NCBI RefSeq assembly: GCF_020594515.1 | Contig: NZ_JAJCTH010000004.1 | Location: forward strand, 186,001 to 250,000 | Origin: Rhodoferax sp. U2-2l | GTDB taxonomy: Bacteria; Pseudomonadota; Gammaproteobacteria; Burkholderiales; Burkholderiaceae_C | Reading direction: 5' to 3' | DNA length: 64,000 nucleotides | The notes under the pieces: model-generated | The model's database searches: none | The model's input: only the letters and a program-made list of their open reading frames with translations | What the model was told of the DNA's origin: nothing | Part shown: in pieces, positions 1-8,921 of the stretch | Layout: each line of letters starts with the position of its first letter | Numbering within the stretch: the first letter of the stretch is position 1 | Program-made: the position numbers and the translations under genes

Positions 1-2
1 TG

Positions 3-332
3 GGCTCGCTAATGATCCTGATCCACGCCGGGGTGCACTTCAACGCCATCCTGCCCTGGCTGGCCACGGTGGCCATGAGTGTCAATGTGGTCAGCGGTCT
101 GGTCGGGCGCTTGCTGCTCAAACGCGCCAAAGCCCACGTGCAAACCCAGCGCGAGCAGCTTCAGCAGCGCGGCCTGTCCGACCCCGAGGTGGAACAAGCC
201 GTGTTCTGGGACGCGGTGGCGCTGTACGTCATGAACCAGTGGCGCAAGGTGCACATCCCGATCTACGTGGTGTTTTTGGTGATCGCGCTGGGGCACATCC
301 TCAGCGTGTTCATGTTCTGGGGCTGGGCATGA
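3..332 (+). CDS. Membrane protein, C-terminal part (5' end outside window)
   Basis: The frame is open from the first base of the window, so only the last 109 residues are present. Two hydrophobic segments are visible, one near the start (around ILPWLATVAMSVNVVSGLVG) and one at the very end (IYVVFLVIALGHILSVFMFW), separated by a charged stretch. Histidines sit at membrane edges (IHAGVHF, KVHIPI, LGHIL), which would suit haem b ligation, but this is inference. The stop overlaps the start of the following multihaem cytochrome c gene (ATGA), so the two are almost certainly co-transcribed. Best guess: the membrane electron-transfer partner of that cytochrome. The family is not identified with certainty. 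Confidence 0.6.
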   Translation, partial: GSLMILIHAGVHFNAILPWLATVAMSVNVVSGLVGRLLLKRAKAHVQTQREQLQQRGLSDPEVEQAVFWDAVALYVMNQWRKVHIPIYVVFLVIALGHILSVFMFWGWA

Positions 333-1093
333 GCCGCCTCGTCAAACTCCTGCTGGCGGTCAACCTCGCCGTGCTGGGAGCGCTGACCTTCATTTACCCC
401 AACCTGATGGTGGGGCCCGGCAAACTGATCCCCGGCCACCACGCCCTGGAAGGCGACTGTTTTGCCTGCCATGCCGCCTTCACCGGCGCCGATTCCGAGA
501 AATGCGCCAGCTGCCACAAGCCGGTGGACATTGGCCGCCTGACCACCACCGGCGCGCCGGTTCTCAAGCCCAGCACCACTGCGGCGTTTCACCAGGACCT
601 GACAAGCCAGGACTGCGTGGCCTGCCACAGTGACCACGCCGGGGTGAAACGTTTTGCCCGGCAGCGCCAGTTTGACCACAACCTGCTGAATCAAACCACC
701 TTGGCGCAATGCCAGACCTGTCACCAAACACCGACCGACGCGCTGCACAAACAAGTCACCGACAACTGCCAGCAATGCCACTCACAGCAGAAATGGACGC
801 CGGCGACCTTTGACCACGCCCAATATTTTGTGCTGGACAAGGACCACAACGCCACCTGTGCCACCTGCCATGAACGCAATGACTACAGCCGCTACACCTG
901 CTACAGCTGCCACGAACACACGCCCGACAACATCCGCCGCGAGCACATCAAGGAGGGCATCCGTCAATACGACAACTGCGTGGAGTGCCATCGCAGCGGC
1001 AACAAGCATGACATCAAGGGTGGCCGTGACGGCGGCGAGCGCGGTGGCAAGCACAGTGGCAAGCGCCGCGGCGGTCATGATGACGATGATTGA
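329..1093 (+). CDS. Membrane-anchored octahaem cytochrome c
   Basis: A 254-residue protein with eight CXXCH haem-attachment motifs at about residues 44, 59, 96, 128, 147, 177, 191 and 217. An N-terminal hydrophobic segment (residues 4-25) without a clear cleavage site suggests a signal anchor with the haem domain in the periplasm. The ATG at 329 is chosen because it overlaps the upstream stop as ATGA and begins just before the hydrophobic segment; an upstream in-frame start at 239 would only add sequence inside the previous gene. The C-terminus (residues 230-254) is a low-complexity Gly/Arg/Lys/His tail ending in four Asp. Likely role: periplasmic electron transfer with the upstream membrane protein. 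Partner and substrate cannot be told from sequence. The ccm genes in this window would mature it. Confidence 0.85.
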   Translation: MSRLVKLLLAVNLAVLGALTFIYPNLMVGPGKLIPGHHALEGDCFACHAAFTGADSEKCASCHKPVDIGRLTTTGAPVLKPSTTAAFHQDLTSQDCVACHSDHAGVKRFARQRQFDHNLLNQTTLAQCQTCHQTPTDALHKQVTDNCQQCHSQQKWTPATFDHAQYFVLDKDHNATCATCHERNDYSRYTCYSCHEHTPDNIRREHIKEGIRQYDNCVECHRSGNKHDIKGGRDGGERGGKHSGKRRGGHDDDD

Positions 1094-1141
1094 GGTCAAC
1101 GTGCTGGCATGGCCCGGCATGACAACCTGATCTTGCACGTC

Positions 1142-1179
1142 AAAAAGGCCTGCCAGACAAAGCCCGGCAGGCCCTTTTT
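1142..1179. terminator. Bidirectional intrinsic terminator
   Basis: An 8-bp stem GGCCTGCC (1147-1154) pairs with GGCAGGCC (1166-1173). It is flanked by an A-run on the left and a T-run on the right, so it can stop the cytochrome transcript on plus and the DUF2892 transcript on minus. Confidence 0.85.
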
Positions 1180-1200
1180 GAAACCAGATCTGGAAGAAAC

Positions 1201-1389
1201 CTATTTCTTGGCGCAGGTATTGATGCCCAGCAGCGGGTAAAGCGGGCAGAAGCTGATGAAGCCGGTGGCCAGGGGCACCACACCAATCCAGCCCCAGACA
1301 CCAATCGTGCCGGAGAGCGTCAGGCCGATCAGCACCAGACCCAGAACAATGCGCAGCATGCGGTCGATACCGCCAACGTTTGATTTCAT
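1201..1389 (-). CDS. DUF2892 (YgaP-type) small membrane protein
   Basis: A 62-residue protein that opens MKSNVGGIDRMLRIVLGLVL and ends PLYPLLGINTCAKK. The N-terminal NVGxxDRxxR motif, two closely spaced membrane helices and the FCPLYPLLGINTC ending are characteristic of the DUF2892/YgaP transmembrane family. Here it is a stand-alone protein without a rhodanese domain. The ATG at 1389 is chosen because the longer frame to 1575 adds residues unlike the family, and GGAGT lies just upstream of this ATG. Function unknown; homologues are often near thiol or sulfur-transfer genes. It is a single gene ending at the bidirectional terminator. Confidence 0.85.
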   Translation of the reverse strand: MKSNVGGIDRMLRIVLGLVLIGLTLSGTIGVWGWIGVVPLATGFISFCPLYPLLGINTCAKK

Positions 1390-1894
1390 GACAACTCCTT
1401 GGTAAATAAACACTTCCCAGGGCAAGGACGATGTATCAATTACACGCGTGCGCCCTGCCAAACGTCTGTGACTCAGGTCACCCAGGGGATCCGCTTGCGG
1501 CGTGGAGCGTCGGGGTGGTATTTTTTGTTTGCTGCTGGTGATGCTGGATGGCTGGATTGCAGCGGTTGCGGTCATTCAATCACATCACCCATTTAGGGTG
1601 ACACCTGGGTAGAAAATTCACTTTCAGAATTACTGTCAGAGCACTTACTCACATAACTGCACCAGATGTAAAAAGTCTGGTTGCTGGTATTCCTGGAGTT
1701 TTTATTCCCCTTGACGTTGATCGAAAGTTATTGATGCCTTTTATTAAATGGCTATTTGGACCTTTTCTACGCCGATGTTAGGGTGACAATTGCCATTAGT
1801 TCCATCGGATCGTCTTCGGCGTCAGCTGAAATCCGACGTTCGTCGGCGCAAACGAAACGACTAGCTGTGTCCCCAGAGAGGCCTAACTTCCGCG
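1390..1894. other. Intergenic region with possible coding remnant
   Basis: No convincing complete gene. A short plus-strand frame from about 1609 to the TAG at 1779-1781 reads like protein (for example APDVKSLVAGIPGVFIPLDV) but has no ATG, GTG or TTG start, so it may be the end of a decayed gene. The 11-mer TTAGGGTGACA occurs at 1593-1603 and 1778-1788, bracketing this segment. The region is visibly AT-richer than its flanks. Confidence 0.35.
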
Positions 1895-3049
1895 ATGAAT
1901 GACGAACGAAGTGAGATAACTGCGCTAAAGCGCACAAGATGGCGAACCGCGATCTCAGCCCGAGCGGAGCGGTTCTCACAGCTTCTGGACAACAAAACAA
2001 TTGCTTCCAAATACTTTGGCGAAAAGTACGTAGAGGCTCTGAGCAACAGGATCAATCGCATAGGCCGAACCCTGCTTGTCTTGGCAGTCGCTTATCTGAT
2101 ACTCATGCTTTCACTGTTTGCCGCTCAAGACTCAGGAAAGAACGAGTTCGAATTCTTTGGCTATGGATTCAAGAACTTGGGCTACCACAAGGAGATTCTT
2201 CTATTCCTTGCTGCTAGCCTTTCCCCCGTGTCGGCAACACTATCGGGGTACCAACGCTACTTGGTCGCCCTTCGCGCTGAGTGCTTAAAAAGGCTCGCAC
2301 CTATAGCTGAGGTTCGTGACTTCTACTCCAGCGCCTTGCTCGATAACTATTTTGATGCATTTGCAAAGCCGTACGACTACAAGAACAGCCGTCCGCATCT
2401 CGCGACGACAAGCCTTGCGTTCGTCCTTATCGGCATCATGTTAATCGTCATTCTCACGCTGTTTGCGGGATCTTTTCTGCTGCAACTGAACGTTATCTAC
2501 GATGTTGCCACTCGTCCTTCAACCTCACGCGTTGTAAACCTGTTCGTTGTTGGTTACGCCCTTGCCGCAATCTTTTTGGCCTGGACAATCTCGATAATGC
2601 AACTTCCACTGCCTGAGGTCGATGTATCAAACTATCGTCGATTGTCGGAACTTCAAGCTTCTGACCCAGAGAAGTACAAGGAAACGTTAACTCGACTCGC
2701 ACGAGGAGCAAATCGGAGGGAAGACGCTTGGTCTCTAGCTCTGGGCTTTGTCGCCTCAATCCTGACCGTGGCTGCTGTGACTTTTCTCTTTGGTCGATCA
2801 ACGCAAGCCATTGAAATGCGCTTGAGCCAGGGTTTAGGAGCAGTTTTCCTCGCAATTCTGTTTGCAAAACCTGCCGCAGACCTAATAAAAAAAGCCACGC
2901 TGAACTGGTTCTTCGAGAAGTATCCAGCTGACACTACAGAACGGCTTCATGCCTATGGGTTTGTGAAGCGAGCCTTGCTGACAGCAAGACTTGTGATACC
3001 TGCGGCTATTGCAGCGCTCTTTCTGCTTCTCCAATACAGTCGGCAATAG
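1895..3049 (+). CDS. Unrecognised multi-pass membrane protein
   Basis: 384 residues. A charged N-terminus (1-58) is followed by hydrophobic segments at roughly 59-77 (LLVLAVAYLILMLSLFAA), 101-115, 174-198 (LAFVLIGIMLIVILTLFAG), 215-236, 282-300, 312-325 and 362-380, so about six or seven helices. Between them lies a charged loop (about residues 236-280) with an EKYKETLTRLARGANR stretch. No motif of a known transporter or enzyme is seen. Codon use is less GC-biased than in neighbouring housekeeping genes, and the gene sits alone between a possible coding remnant and a toxin-antitoxin pair, which suggests acquired DNA. Function unknown. Confidence 0.65.
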   Translation: MNDERSEITALKRTRWRTAISARAERFSQLLDNKTIASKYFGEKYVEALSNRINRIGRTLLVLAVAYLILMLSLFAAQDSGKNEFEFFGYGFKNLGYHKEILLFLAASLSPVSATLSGYQRYLVALRAECLKRLAPIAEVRDFYSSALLDNYFDAFAKPYDYKNSRPHLATTSLAFVLIGIMLIVILTLFAGSFLLQLNVIYDVATRPSTSRVVNLFVVGYALAAIFLAWTISIMQLPLPEVDVSNYRRLSELQASDPEKYKETLTRLARGANRREDAWSLALGFVASILTVAAVTFLFGRSTQAIEMRLSQGLGAVFLAILFAKPAADLIKKATLNWFFEKYPADTTERLHAYGFVKRALLTARLVIPAAIAALFLLLQYSRQ

Positions 3050-3144
3050 ATTGTGCTTTGTCAGGTGGAACTATCGCGCCGAAACCCCCGAGGGACTTAC
3101 TTACTCCCGACAGCGACGCCAAACCCCTCGCTCGATCGGACTGT

Positions 3145-3165
3145 AAACCCCTGTGTGGGTTTTGT
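3145..3165 (+). terminator. Weak hairpin after the membrane protein gene
   Basis: AAACCC (3145-3150), a six-base loop, then GGGTTT (3157-3162) running into further T residues. Short stem, so only a tentative terminator. Confidence 0.35.
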
Positions 3166-3265
3166 TCGTTCAGAGCTAAACCATAGGATTTGGTGAACCA
3201 CTGTCTGAAAATTTGGAAGTCCGCTATCAGCCTGTTGCTGCCCGACGGATTCGATTTGGAAATCG

Positions 3266-3580
3266 TCAATTGCCGAAAAGTTCGGAGTGGGTGCCAGAAC
3301 GAACAAAGTTAATCCAGTTGGCGTCGACCTGGTAAATCAGCAGGAAGTCGCCGCCGATATGGCATTCACGGTGATCTGCCCATTCCCCTTTCAGGCTGTG
3401 ATCCAGCCACTCAGGGGCAAGCGGTGCGTCATTGGCGATGAGCAACAACATCGCCTCCTTGAGTCGCACCATATCGAAGCGCCCAGAATGGGACAGGCGT
3501 TGCCAATCTTTCAGAAACGCCTTGGCGTAATCGGCGGCTCGCGGCAACACCGCGCGTTTACTTGCCGCTGTTTTTTTCAA
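3266..3580 (-). CDS. YafQ/RelE-type toxin (mRNA interferase family)
   Basis: About 104 residues from a TTG start at 3580. The C-terminal half has the YafQ layout: LAPEWLDHSLKGEWADHRECHIGGDFLLIYQ and ending FVRSGTHSELFG, with the histidines and the late phenylalanine typical of this ribosome-dependent RNase family. The TTG at 3580 is preferred because it yields a family-length protein; the start lies inside the antitoxin gene so the two overlap by 23 bp, normal for co-translated toxin-antitoxin pairs. A GTG further in (about 3550) is an alternative. It would cleave mRNA on the ribosome when released from its antitoxin. Confidence 0.85.
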   Translation of the reverse strand: MKKTAASKRAVLPRAADYAKAFLKDWQRLSHSGRFDMVRLKEAMLLLIANDAPLAPEWLDHSLKGEWADHRECHIGGDFLLIYQVDANWINFVRSGTHSELFGN

Positions 3581-3839
3581 GGTCAGCAAACAGTTCGTCA
3601 GCAGAGGCAAAGCGCGCACGGCGTGTTGCCATGATGGCGCGCGACTCTTCCATTGCGGCACGGGTCTGCGCATTTGGCACCTTGAGTTCCAGTGGAAATG
3701 CCTGGTCGATCACCACGCGGCGCAAAAATAAGCGTACCGCATCCGAGACAGACAGACCCATGGCAGTCAGCGCCTGGGTGGCTTGCTCTTTGATGTCATC
3801 CTCCACCCTGATGTGGAGCATTGAAGTTTGTGCTGTCAT
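3558..3839 (-). CDS. RelB/DinJ-family antitoxin
   Basis: 93 residues. The N-terminus (MLHIRVEDDIKEQATQAL, with GLSVSDAVRLFLRRVV following) is the ribbon-helix-helix DNA-binding and dimerisation fold of RelB/DinJ. The C-terminal half (from about residue 50) is charged and would wrap the toxin. It is the first gene of the operon with the YafQ-type toxin and overlaps it by 23 bp. Proteins of this family bind their own promoter and repress it together with the toxin. GGAGG lies just upstream of the ATG. Confidence 0.9.
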   Translation of the reverse strand: MTAQTSMLHIRVEDDIKEQATQALTAMGLSVSDAVRLFLRRVVIDQAFPLELKVPNAQTRAAMEESRAIMATRRARFASADELFADLEKNSGK

Positions 3840-4072
3840 GGTAATGCCTCCTAAGTTGCATCGGCATTATGTATCTCATTTGAGATCAAAGCAAGGTCAA
3901 TTGCCGCAATAACCTTGCTGATTCGGATGACTGCTGTCGGACAGGCTCTTTCAATGGGTGACCGGCTCCTTTGGGTCTTAAAGCAACATGCGCCTTGCTG
4001 ACCAACACCAGCAGTCCCCAACGCAAACCAGGCAGTTGATCCCAGCACCGCTGCCCAGTCAGCCAGGCAAAC

Positions 4073-4738
4073 TCAACCAGCCAGCGCCCGCAAGGCCGCG
4101 CTGTTGAGGATGGTGATCTGCTCACGCCCCAGCGCCACCCAGCCGTCGCGCTCAAAGCGGCGCAGCAGGCGCGTGACCATTTCGCGCACCGTGCCCAGTT
4201 CGTCAGCCAGCGCCTGGTGCGTCAGGCTGAGCTGCTGGCCGCGGCCCAGCAGGGCGGCGGCCAGGCGCCGGTCCAGCCGGTGAAACGCCACCGCGTCCAC
4301 CAGCGCGGTCAGGTCGGCCATCCGTTCGGCAAACAGGCCCAGCACATCATTGCGAAACGCCGGGGTCTCGATCCAGCGCTTGAACAGCTCGGGGCGGATC
4401 AGCAAAAAGGTGCTCGGTTTGGTGGTGATGCCACAGGCCGACAGCGGCTGCGCCCGAAACAGGCTGGCGCTGGACACTAGGCACAGTTCACCAGCCACCA
4501 CCCGGTACAGCTCCAGCGAGCGGCCGTCACTGGAGTTGCGCGACACCTTGATCTCGCCCTCGATCACCAGCGGAAACCCCTGGCAGGTGGCGTTTTCGCT
4601 GAACAAGACGGTGTCGGCGGGCACCGTCATCGGGGGCAGCAGGGCGCTGACCTCGGCCAAGCCGGGCTGCACCGCCTTGAGCGACGGGTACAGGCTGGTG
4701 ACCTGTGCCATCGGCCAGGCAGGCGCCGTGCTCACCAC
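4073..4738 (-). CDS. Crp/Fnr-family transcriptional regulator
   Basis: 221 residues: an N-terminal cyclic-nucleotide-binding-like beta-roll (about 30-125), a dimerisation helix (about 130-155) and a C-terminal winged helix whose recognition region reads LTHQALADELGTVREMVTRLLRRFERDGWV. The nucleotide-binding residues of Crp are not evident. The beta-roll has cysteines at about 48, 86 and 103, but no FNR-like N-terminal cysteine cluster. The gene follows the CopZ-like gene without a gap (its GTG abuts the TAA), so they are translationally linked; an ATG at 4711 is an alternative start. It probably controls the divergent copZ/copA region; the effector is not evident. Confidence 0.85.
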   Translation of the reverse strand: MVSTAPAWPMAQVTSLYPSLKAVQPGLAEVSALLPPMTVPADTVLFSENATCQGFPLVIEGEIKVSRNSSDGRSLELYRVVAGELCLVSSASLFRAQPLSACGITTKPSTFLLIRPELFKRWIETPAFRNDVLGLFAERMADLTALVDAVAFHRLDRRLAAALLGRGQQLSLTHQALADELGTVREMVTRLLRRFERDGWVALGREQITILNSAALRALAG

Positions 4739-4936
4739 TTAGGCCACCACCTTGTAACCTTCCTCCACAATGGCCTGGGTGATGTCCTGGGCGGAGGCGC
4801 TCGATTCCACCTCCACCTTGTTCTGGGTGCGGTCGGCCACCACCTGCGCACTGCGGTCGAGCTGGCGCACGGCGCGCACCACGGCTTTTTCGCAGTGTTC
4901 GCAGGTCATTCCTTCAACGTGAAAGCTGTACTTCAT
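4739..4936 (-). CDS. CopZ-like heavy-metal-binding chaperone (HMA domain)
   Basis: 65 residues forming one HMA domain with the metal-binding motif GMTCEHC near residue 9 and the usual ending (IVEEGYKVVA). Small HMA proteins of this type bind Cu(I) in the cytoplasm and pass it to a P-type ATPase. It is transcribed away from copA and is first in a two-gene unit with the Crp/Fnr regulator. Function is inferred from the family and the neighbouring ATPase. Confidence 0.9.
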   Translation of the reverse strand: MKYSFHVEGMTCEHCEKAVVRAVRQLDRSAQVVADRTQNKVEVESSASAQDITQAIVEEGYKVVA

Positions 4937-5015
4937 TTGAAACCTCTGAAAATAGGGTGATCACAAAAGACTTATTGTGGCCCCTGTCCTCTCTGCTCCG
5001 AGCCTCGCACCCCCC

Positions 5016-7271
5016 ATGACCACCCCGAATTCTGACCATCCCCCCTTGCGCATCGACCTCGGCATCCACGGCATGACCTGCGCGTCGTGTGTGGCCCGCG
5101 CCGAGCGCGCCCTGAAAAAAGTGCCCGGCGTGCAGGAGGTGGCGGTGAACCTGGCCACCGAATCGGCCCGCATTTTGGTGGCCCCCAGCGAACAGATCGA
5201 GGCACGGCTCAAACGTGCGGTGCGCGATGCGGGTTACGAGCCGGTGGCGGCCAATGCCGCGATTGATGCGCCGTCAGAATCCGCCTGGGCCGGTTTTGGC
5301 CCGGTGGCGCTGGGTGCCGCCTTGTCCTTGCCGTTGATGCTGCCGATGCTGGGTGACCTGTTCGGCCAGCACTGGATGCTGCCGGCCTGGCTGCAGTTTG
5401 TGCTGGCGACACCGGTGCAGTTTGTCTTGGGCGCGCGTTTTTACAAGGCCGGCTGGCACGCGCTGCTGGCGCGCAGCGGCAACATGGACTTGCTGGTGTC
5501 GATTGGCACCACGGCGGGCTGGGCGCTGTCGGTGTGGCTGTGGCTCACCTCACCGGCTGACACCATGCCTCACCTGTACTTTGAAGCCTCGGCGGTGGTC
5601 ATCACGCTGGTGCTGCTGGGCAAATGGCTGGAAGCCCGCGCCAAGCGGCAAACCACTTCGGCCATCCGCGCACTGCATGCCCTGCGGCCCGAGGTGGCGC
5701 ACCTGCTGGGGCTGGACGGCGAGGTAGATGTGCCTATCGACGAGGTGCTGGCCGGTGACGCGCTGGTGGTACGCCCCGGCGAACGGTTTGCGGTGGATGG
5801 CAAGGTCATGGAGGGGCAAACCCAGGTGGACGAGTCGATGCTCACCGGCGAGCCGCTGCCGGTCGTCAAACAGGTGGGTGAGACGGTGACCGGCGGCACG
5901 CTCAATGGCGACGGGCGCGTCATCGTGCAGGTCACGGCGGTGGGTGTGGACACGGTGCTGGCCAACATCATCCGGCTGGTGGAAGACGCCCAGGCGGGCA
6001 AGGCACCAATCCAGCGGCTGGTGGACCAGGTGAGTGCGGTGTTTGTGCCGGTGGTGTTGGTGCTGGCATTGGCGACCTTTCTGGGCTGGTGGGCCAGCGG
6101 CGCGGCGTTGGAGGTGGCGGTGATCCACGCCGTGACCGTGCTGGTGATTGCCTGCCCGTGTGCGCTGGGGCTGGCCACACCGGCCGCCATCATGGCTGGG
6201 ACCGGGGTGGCGGCGCAGCACGGCATTTTGATCAAGGACGCGCAGGCGCTGGAGCTGGCGCACAAGGCGCAAGTAGTGGTGTTTGACAAAACCGGCACCC
6301 TGACCGTGGGCCACGCCCGGCTGACCGACTTTGTGGTGCACCCCGGCGTGGATGAGCAGCAGCTGCTGGCCGTGGCCGCAAGCATCCAGAGTGGCAGCAG
6401 CCACCCGCTGGCGCGTGCGGTGGTGGCAGCAGCGGCCGACAAGGCCCTGGTGTTGCCCGAGGTCAGCCAGGTGCTGTCCACCCCGGGCAAAGGACTGCAA
6501 GGCACGGTGCTGGGGGCCGACTACCTGATCGGCAATCTGGCCTGGATCACCGAGCTAGGTGGCACCTTTGAGCCTTTTCAGCAGGCGCTGCTGGACTTGC
6601 AACGCCGTGGCGCCACGCTGTCGGCCTTTGCCTTGAGCCAGTCGGGCCGGGTCAAGGTGCTGGCCCTGATGGCGTTTGGTGACGAGCCCAAGCCCAGTGC
6701 CGCCTCTGCCGTGGCGGCCCTGCGTGCGCAAGGCATCCAGGTGATGATGCTCTCGGGCGACAACCAGGCCGCCGCCCAGGCCATGGCCCAACGTGTCGGC
6801 TTGTTGCCCGATGAAGTCATCAGCGATGTGTTGCCCGGCGACAAGGCGGCGCACATCACCCGGCTCAAACAGGGTGGCCAGACCGTCATCATGGTCGGCG
6901 ACGGTGTCAACGACGCCCCGGCGCTGGCGGCGGCGGATGTCGGCATCGCCATGGCCAATGCCGGTGGTGGCACCGACGTGGCGATGCACGCCGCGGGCAT
7001 CACCCTGATGCGTGGCGACCTGGCGCTGGTGGCCGCCGCGCTGGACATCTCGCACCGCACCGTGGCCAAGATCCGGCAGAACCTGTTCTGGGCCTTTGTC
7101 TACAACGTGGCCGGCATTCCGCTGGCGGCCTTCGGTGTGCTGAACCCAGTGATGGCTGGCGCCGCCATGGCGATGAGTTCGGTGAGTGTGATGAGCAACG
7201 CCCTGCTGCTCAAACGCTGGAAGCCCAAGTTGTCAAACACTTCACCCAACCCCCGCCCGGAGACACCATGA
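5016..7271 (+). CDS. copA: Copper-translocating P1B-type ATPase
   Basis: About 751 residues from the ATG at 5016; a GTG at 4977 would add 13 residues without family support. Visible in order: one N-terminal HMA domain with GMTCASC, membrane helices, the actuator motif TGEPLP, the metal-site CPC in [15 protein letters not shown], the phosphorylation motif DKTGTLT, the HP dipeptide (SSHPLA), the hinge [10 protein letters not shown] and a final helix pair with the MSS motif ([17 protein letters not shown]). CPC with MxxSS marks a Cu(I) exporter of the P1B-1 class. It pumps Cu(I) from the cytoplasm to the periplasm. The stop overlaps the following small HTH gene as ATGA. Confidence 0.95.
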   Translation: MTTPNSDHPPLRIDLGIHGMTCASCVARAERALKKVPGVQEVAVNLATESARILVAPSEQIEARLKRAVRDAGYEPVAANAAIDAPSESAWAGFGPVALGAALSLPLMLPMLGDLFGQHWMLPAWLQFVLATPVQFVLGARFYKAGWHALLARSGNMDLLVSIGTTAGWALSVWLWLTSPADTMPHLYFEASAVVITLVLLGKWLEARAKRQTTSAIRALHALRPEVAHLLGLDGEVDVPIDEVLAGDALVVRPGERFAVDGKVMEGQTQVDESMLTGEPLPVVKQVGETVTGGTLNGDGRVIVQVTAVGVDTVLANIIRLVEDAQAGKAPIQRLVDQVSAVFVPVVLVLALATFLGWWASGAALEVAVIHAVTVLVIACPCALGLATPAAIMAGTGVAAQHGILIKDAQALELAHKAQVVVFDKTGTLTVGHARLTDFVVHPGVDEQQLLAVAASIQSGSSHPLARAVVAAAADKALVLPEVSQVLSTPGKGLQGTVLGADYLIGNLAWITELGGTFEPFQQALLDLQRRGATLSAFALSQSGRVKVLALMAFGDEPKPSAASAVAALRAQGIQVMMLSGDNQAAAQAMAQRVGLLPDEVISDVLPGDKAAHITRLKQGGQTVIMVGDGVNDAPALAAADVGIAMANAGGGTDVAMHAAGITLMRGDLALVAAALDISHRTVAKIRQNLFWAFVYNVAGIPLAAFGVLNPVMAGAAMAMSSVSVMSNALLLKRWKPKLSNTSPNPRPETP

Positions 7272-7537
7272 CACTGTTCCTTTCCATGCCCGAACCGACG
7301 GGTGAAACCCTCAAGGCGGCGCGGCTCACAGCGGGCCTGAGCCAGGTGGAGGCGGCCAGTCTGATGGGTTATCCGGTCCAGTCGGGCAGCCGCGGCGGGC
7401 AACAGTCGCGCACCTGGCAGGCGCTGGAGAGTGCCACTGACCCGCGCAACATGGCCGGGCCGGCGTTTGCCATGTTCCAGCTGCTCACCGACACGCATCC
7501 GGAGTTCGCACTGGTGAAAAAAGAGACGTCTGCCTGA
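7268..7537 (+). CDS. Small XRE-like helix-turn-helix protein
   Basis: 89 residues. The segment [24 protein letters not shown] resembles the first helices of an XRE/Cro-type helix-turn-helix, followed by [10 protein letters not shown], similar to the recognition part of this fold; the ending (about residues 65-89) lacks a recognisable domain. It overlaps copA by four bases, so it is translationally coupled to the ATPase. DNA binding and a role in copper control are inference from fold and context. Confidence 0.7.
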   Translation: MTLFLSMPEPTGETLKAARLTAGLSQVEAASLMGYPVQSGSRGGQQSRTWQALESATDPRNMAGPAFAMFQLLTDTHPEFALVKKETSA

Positions 7538-7574
7538 CCCAGTGATGCGGCCCGCCTTGTGGCGCTGCCGTTTC

Positions 7575-8867
7575 TCAGCTGATCAGAATCGCCCGGAAGT
7601 CGTTCACATTGGTCAACGTGGGGCCGGTGATGACCGAGTCGCCCAGCGCCTGGAAGAAGCTGTGGGCGTCGTTGTTGTCCAGAAAACTGCGCGGGTTCAT
7701 GCCCTGCGCCCAGGCGCGGGCCAGCGTGTCGGGGGTCAGGATGGCGCCGGCAATTTCTTCGGCACCGTCCACGCCATCGGTGTCACCCGCCAGCGCGTAG
7801 ACGCCCGGTGTGTCGGCCAGCGCCAGACCCAGCGCCAGCAAAAACTCCACGTTGCGCCCGCCGCGGCCTTGGCCACGGAGCGTGACCGTGGTTTCGCCGC
7901 CGCTCAGCAACACGCACGGCGCCTTGAACGGCTGGCCATGCAACACCACCTGGCGGGTCATGCCGCCCAGCACCTTGGCCACGTCACGCGATTCCCCTTC
8001 CAGGCTGTCGCCCAGGATGTAAGGCGTGAACCCTGCTTGGCGAGCCACGTCGGCCGCCGCCTCCAGCGCCAGCTGCGGGGTCGTGATCAAACGCACCTGG
8101 CTGGCTTGCAGGCGGGTATCACCCGGTTTGACGGTTTCACCGGCGCCACTTTCCAGCAACTGGCGCGCGGCGGGGGTGAGCTGAATCTGATACCGCGCGA
8201 TGATGTCCAGCGCCTGCGCACAGGTGGTGGCATCCGCCACCGTGGGGCCGGAGGCGATGTCCATCGGTGCATCCCCCGGCACATCCGAGATCAGCAAAGT
8301 CAGCAACTGGGCCGGGTGGCAGGCGGCACCCAGGCGCCCGCCCTTGATGCCCGAGAGGTGGCGGCGCACGCAGTTCATCTCTGAAATCGTGGCACCACTG
8401 GCCAGCAGCGCGGCGTTCACCGCCTGTTTGTCGGCCAGCGTCAGGCCCTCACCGGTCGCCACCAGCAAGGACGAGCCACCGCCAGACATCAGCGCCACCA
8501 CCAGATCGTCTGCCGTCAACCCGGTCACCAGCGCGCGGATGCGCTGCGCGGCCTGTTGCCCGGCGGCGTCGGGCACCGGGTGCGCGGCTTGCACAATCTC
8601 GATGTGGCGGCACGGCACCTGGTAGCCGTAGCGGGTGACCACCAGGCCTTCGAGCGGGCTGTTGTCACGCGCGGTCCACAGGTCTTCCAGCGCGCGGGCC
8701 ATGGCGGCGGATGCTTTGCCCGCACCGATGACGATGGTGCGGCCCTTGGGCGCTGGCGGCAGGTGCGCGCCCAGACACCGGGCCGGTTGCGCCGCGGCCA
8801 CCGCCGCGTCAAACATCTGGCGTAGCAGGGCGCGGGGGTCGGTGGGCTTGGCTGGGGATGGCGTCAT
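7575..8867 (-). CDS. ttuD: Glycerate 2-kinase, MOFRL family (TtuD type)
   Basis: 430 residues. The N-terminal half has the glycerate-kinase layout, with VIGAGKASAAMARALE near residue 46 and the glycine-rich LMSGGGSSLL near 130. The C-terminal MOFRL domain is marked by LSGGETTVTLRGQGRGGRNVEFLLALGLAL and LAGDTDGVDG. The family phosphorylates D-glycerate to 2-phosphoglycerate; older annotations call it hydroxypyruvate reductase. It lies 54 bp downstream of the ArsR-ArsC fusion gene on the same strand and may be read from the arsenic promoter. A link through 3-carbon phosphoglycerate metabolism is possible but unproven. Confidence 0.9.
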   Translation of the reverse strand: MTPSPAKPTDPRALLRQMFDAAVAAAQPARCLGAHLPPAPKGRTIVIGAGKASAAMARALEDLWTARDNSPLEGLVVTRYGYQVPCRHIEIVQAAHPVPDAAGQQAAQRIRALVTGLTADDLVVALMSGGGSSLLVATGEGLTLADKQAVNAALLASGATISEMNCVRRHLSGIKGGRLGAACHPAQLLTLLISDVPGDAPMDIASGPTVADATTCAQALDIIARYQIQLTPAARQLLESGAGETVKPGDTRLQASQVRLITTPQLALEAAADVARQAGFTPYILGDSLEGESRDVAKVLGGMTRQVVLHGQPFKAPCVLLSGGETTVTLRGQGRGGRNVEFLLALGLALADTPGVYALAGDTDGVDGAEEIAGAILTPDTLARAWAQGMNPRSFLDNNDAHSFFQALGDSVITGPTLTNVNDFRAILIS

Positions 8868-8921
8868 GGCAGGAGCTTAACTGGCACCGGGCGATGACTT
8901 GTCAGGGCGCAGCGCTGTGGC

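Noticed and set aside
239..328. Longer start for the octahaem cytochrome
   Set aside because: It would lie within the preceding gene in another frame and adds a basic leader before the true hydrophobic anchor; the ATGA overlap at 329 is a better start.
5570..6505. Long antisense frames over copA, arsJ, mnmG, the aldolase fusion and katG
   Set aside because: Typical shadow frames of high-GC coding DNA: low-complexity His/Arg/Ala content and no ribosome-binding site or family motifs.
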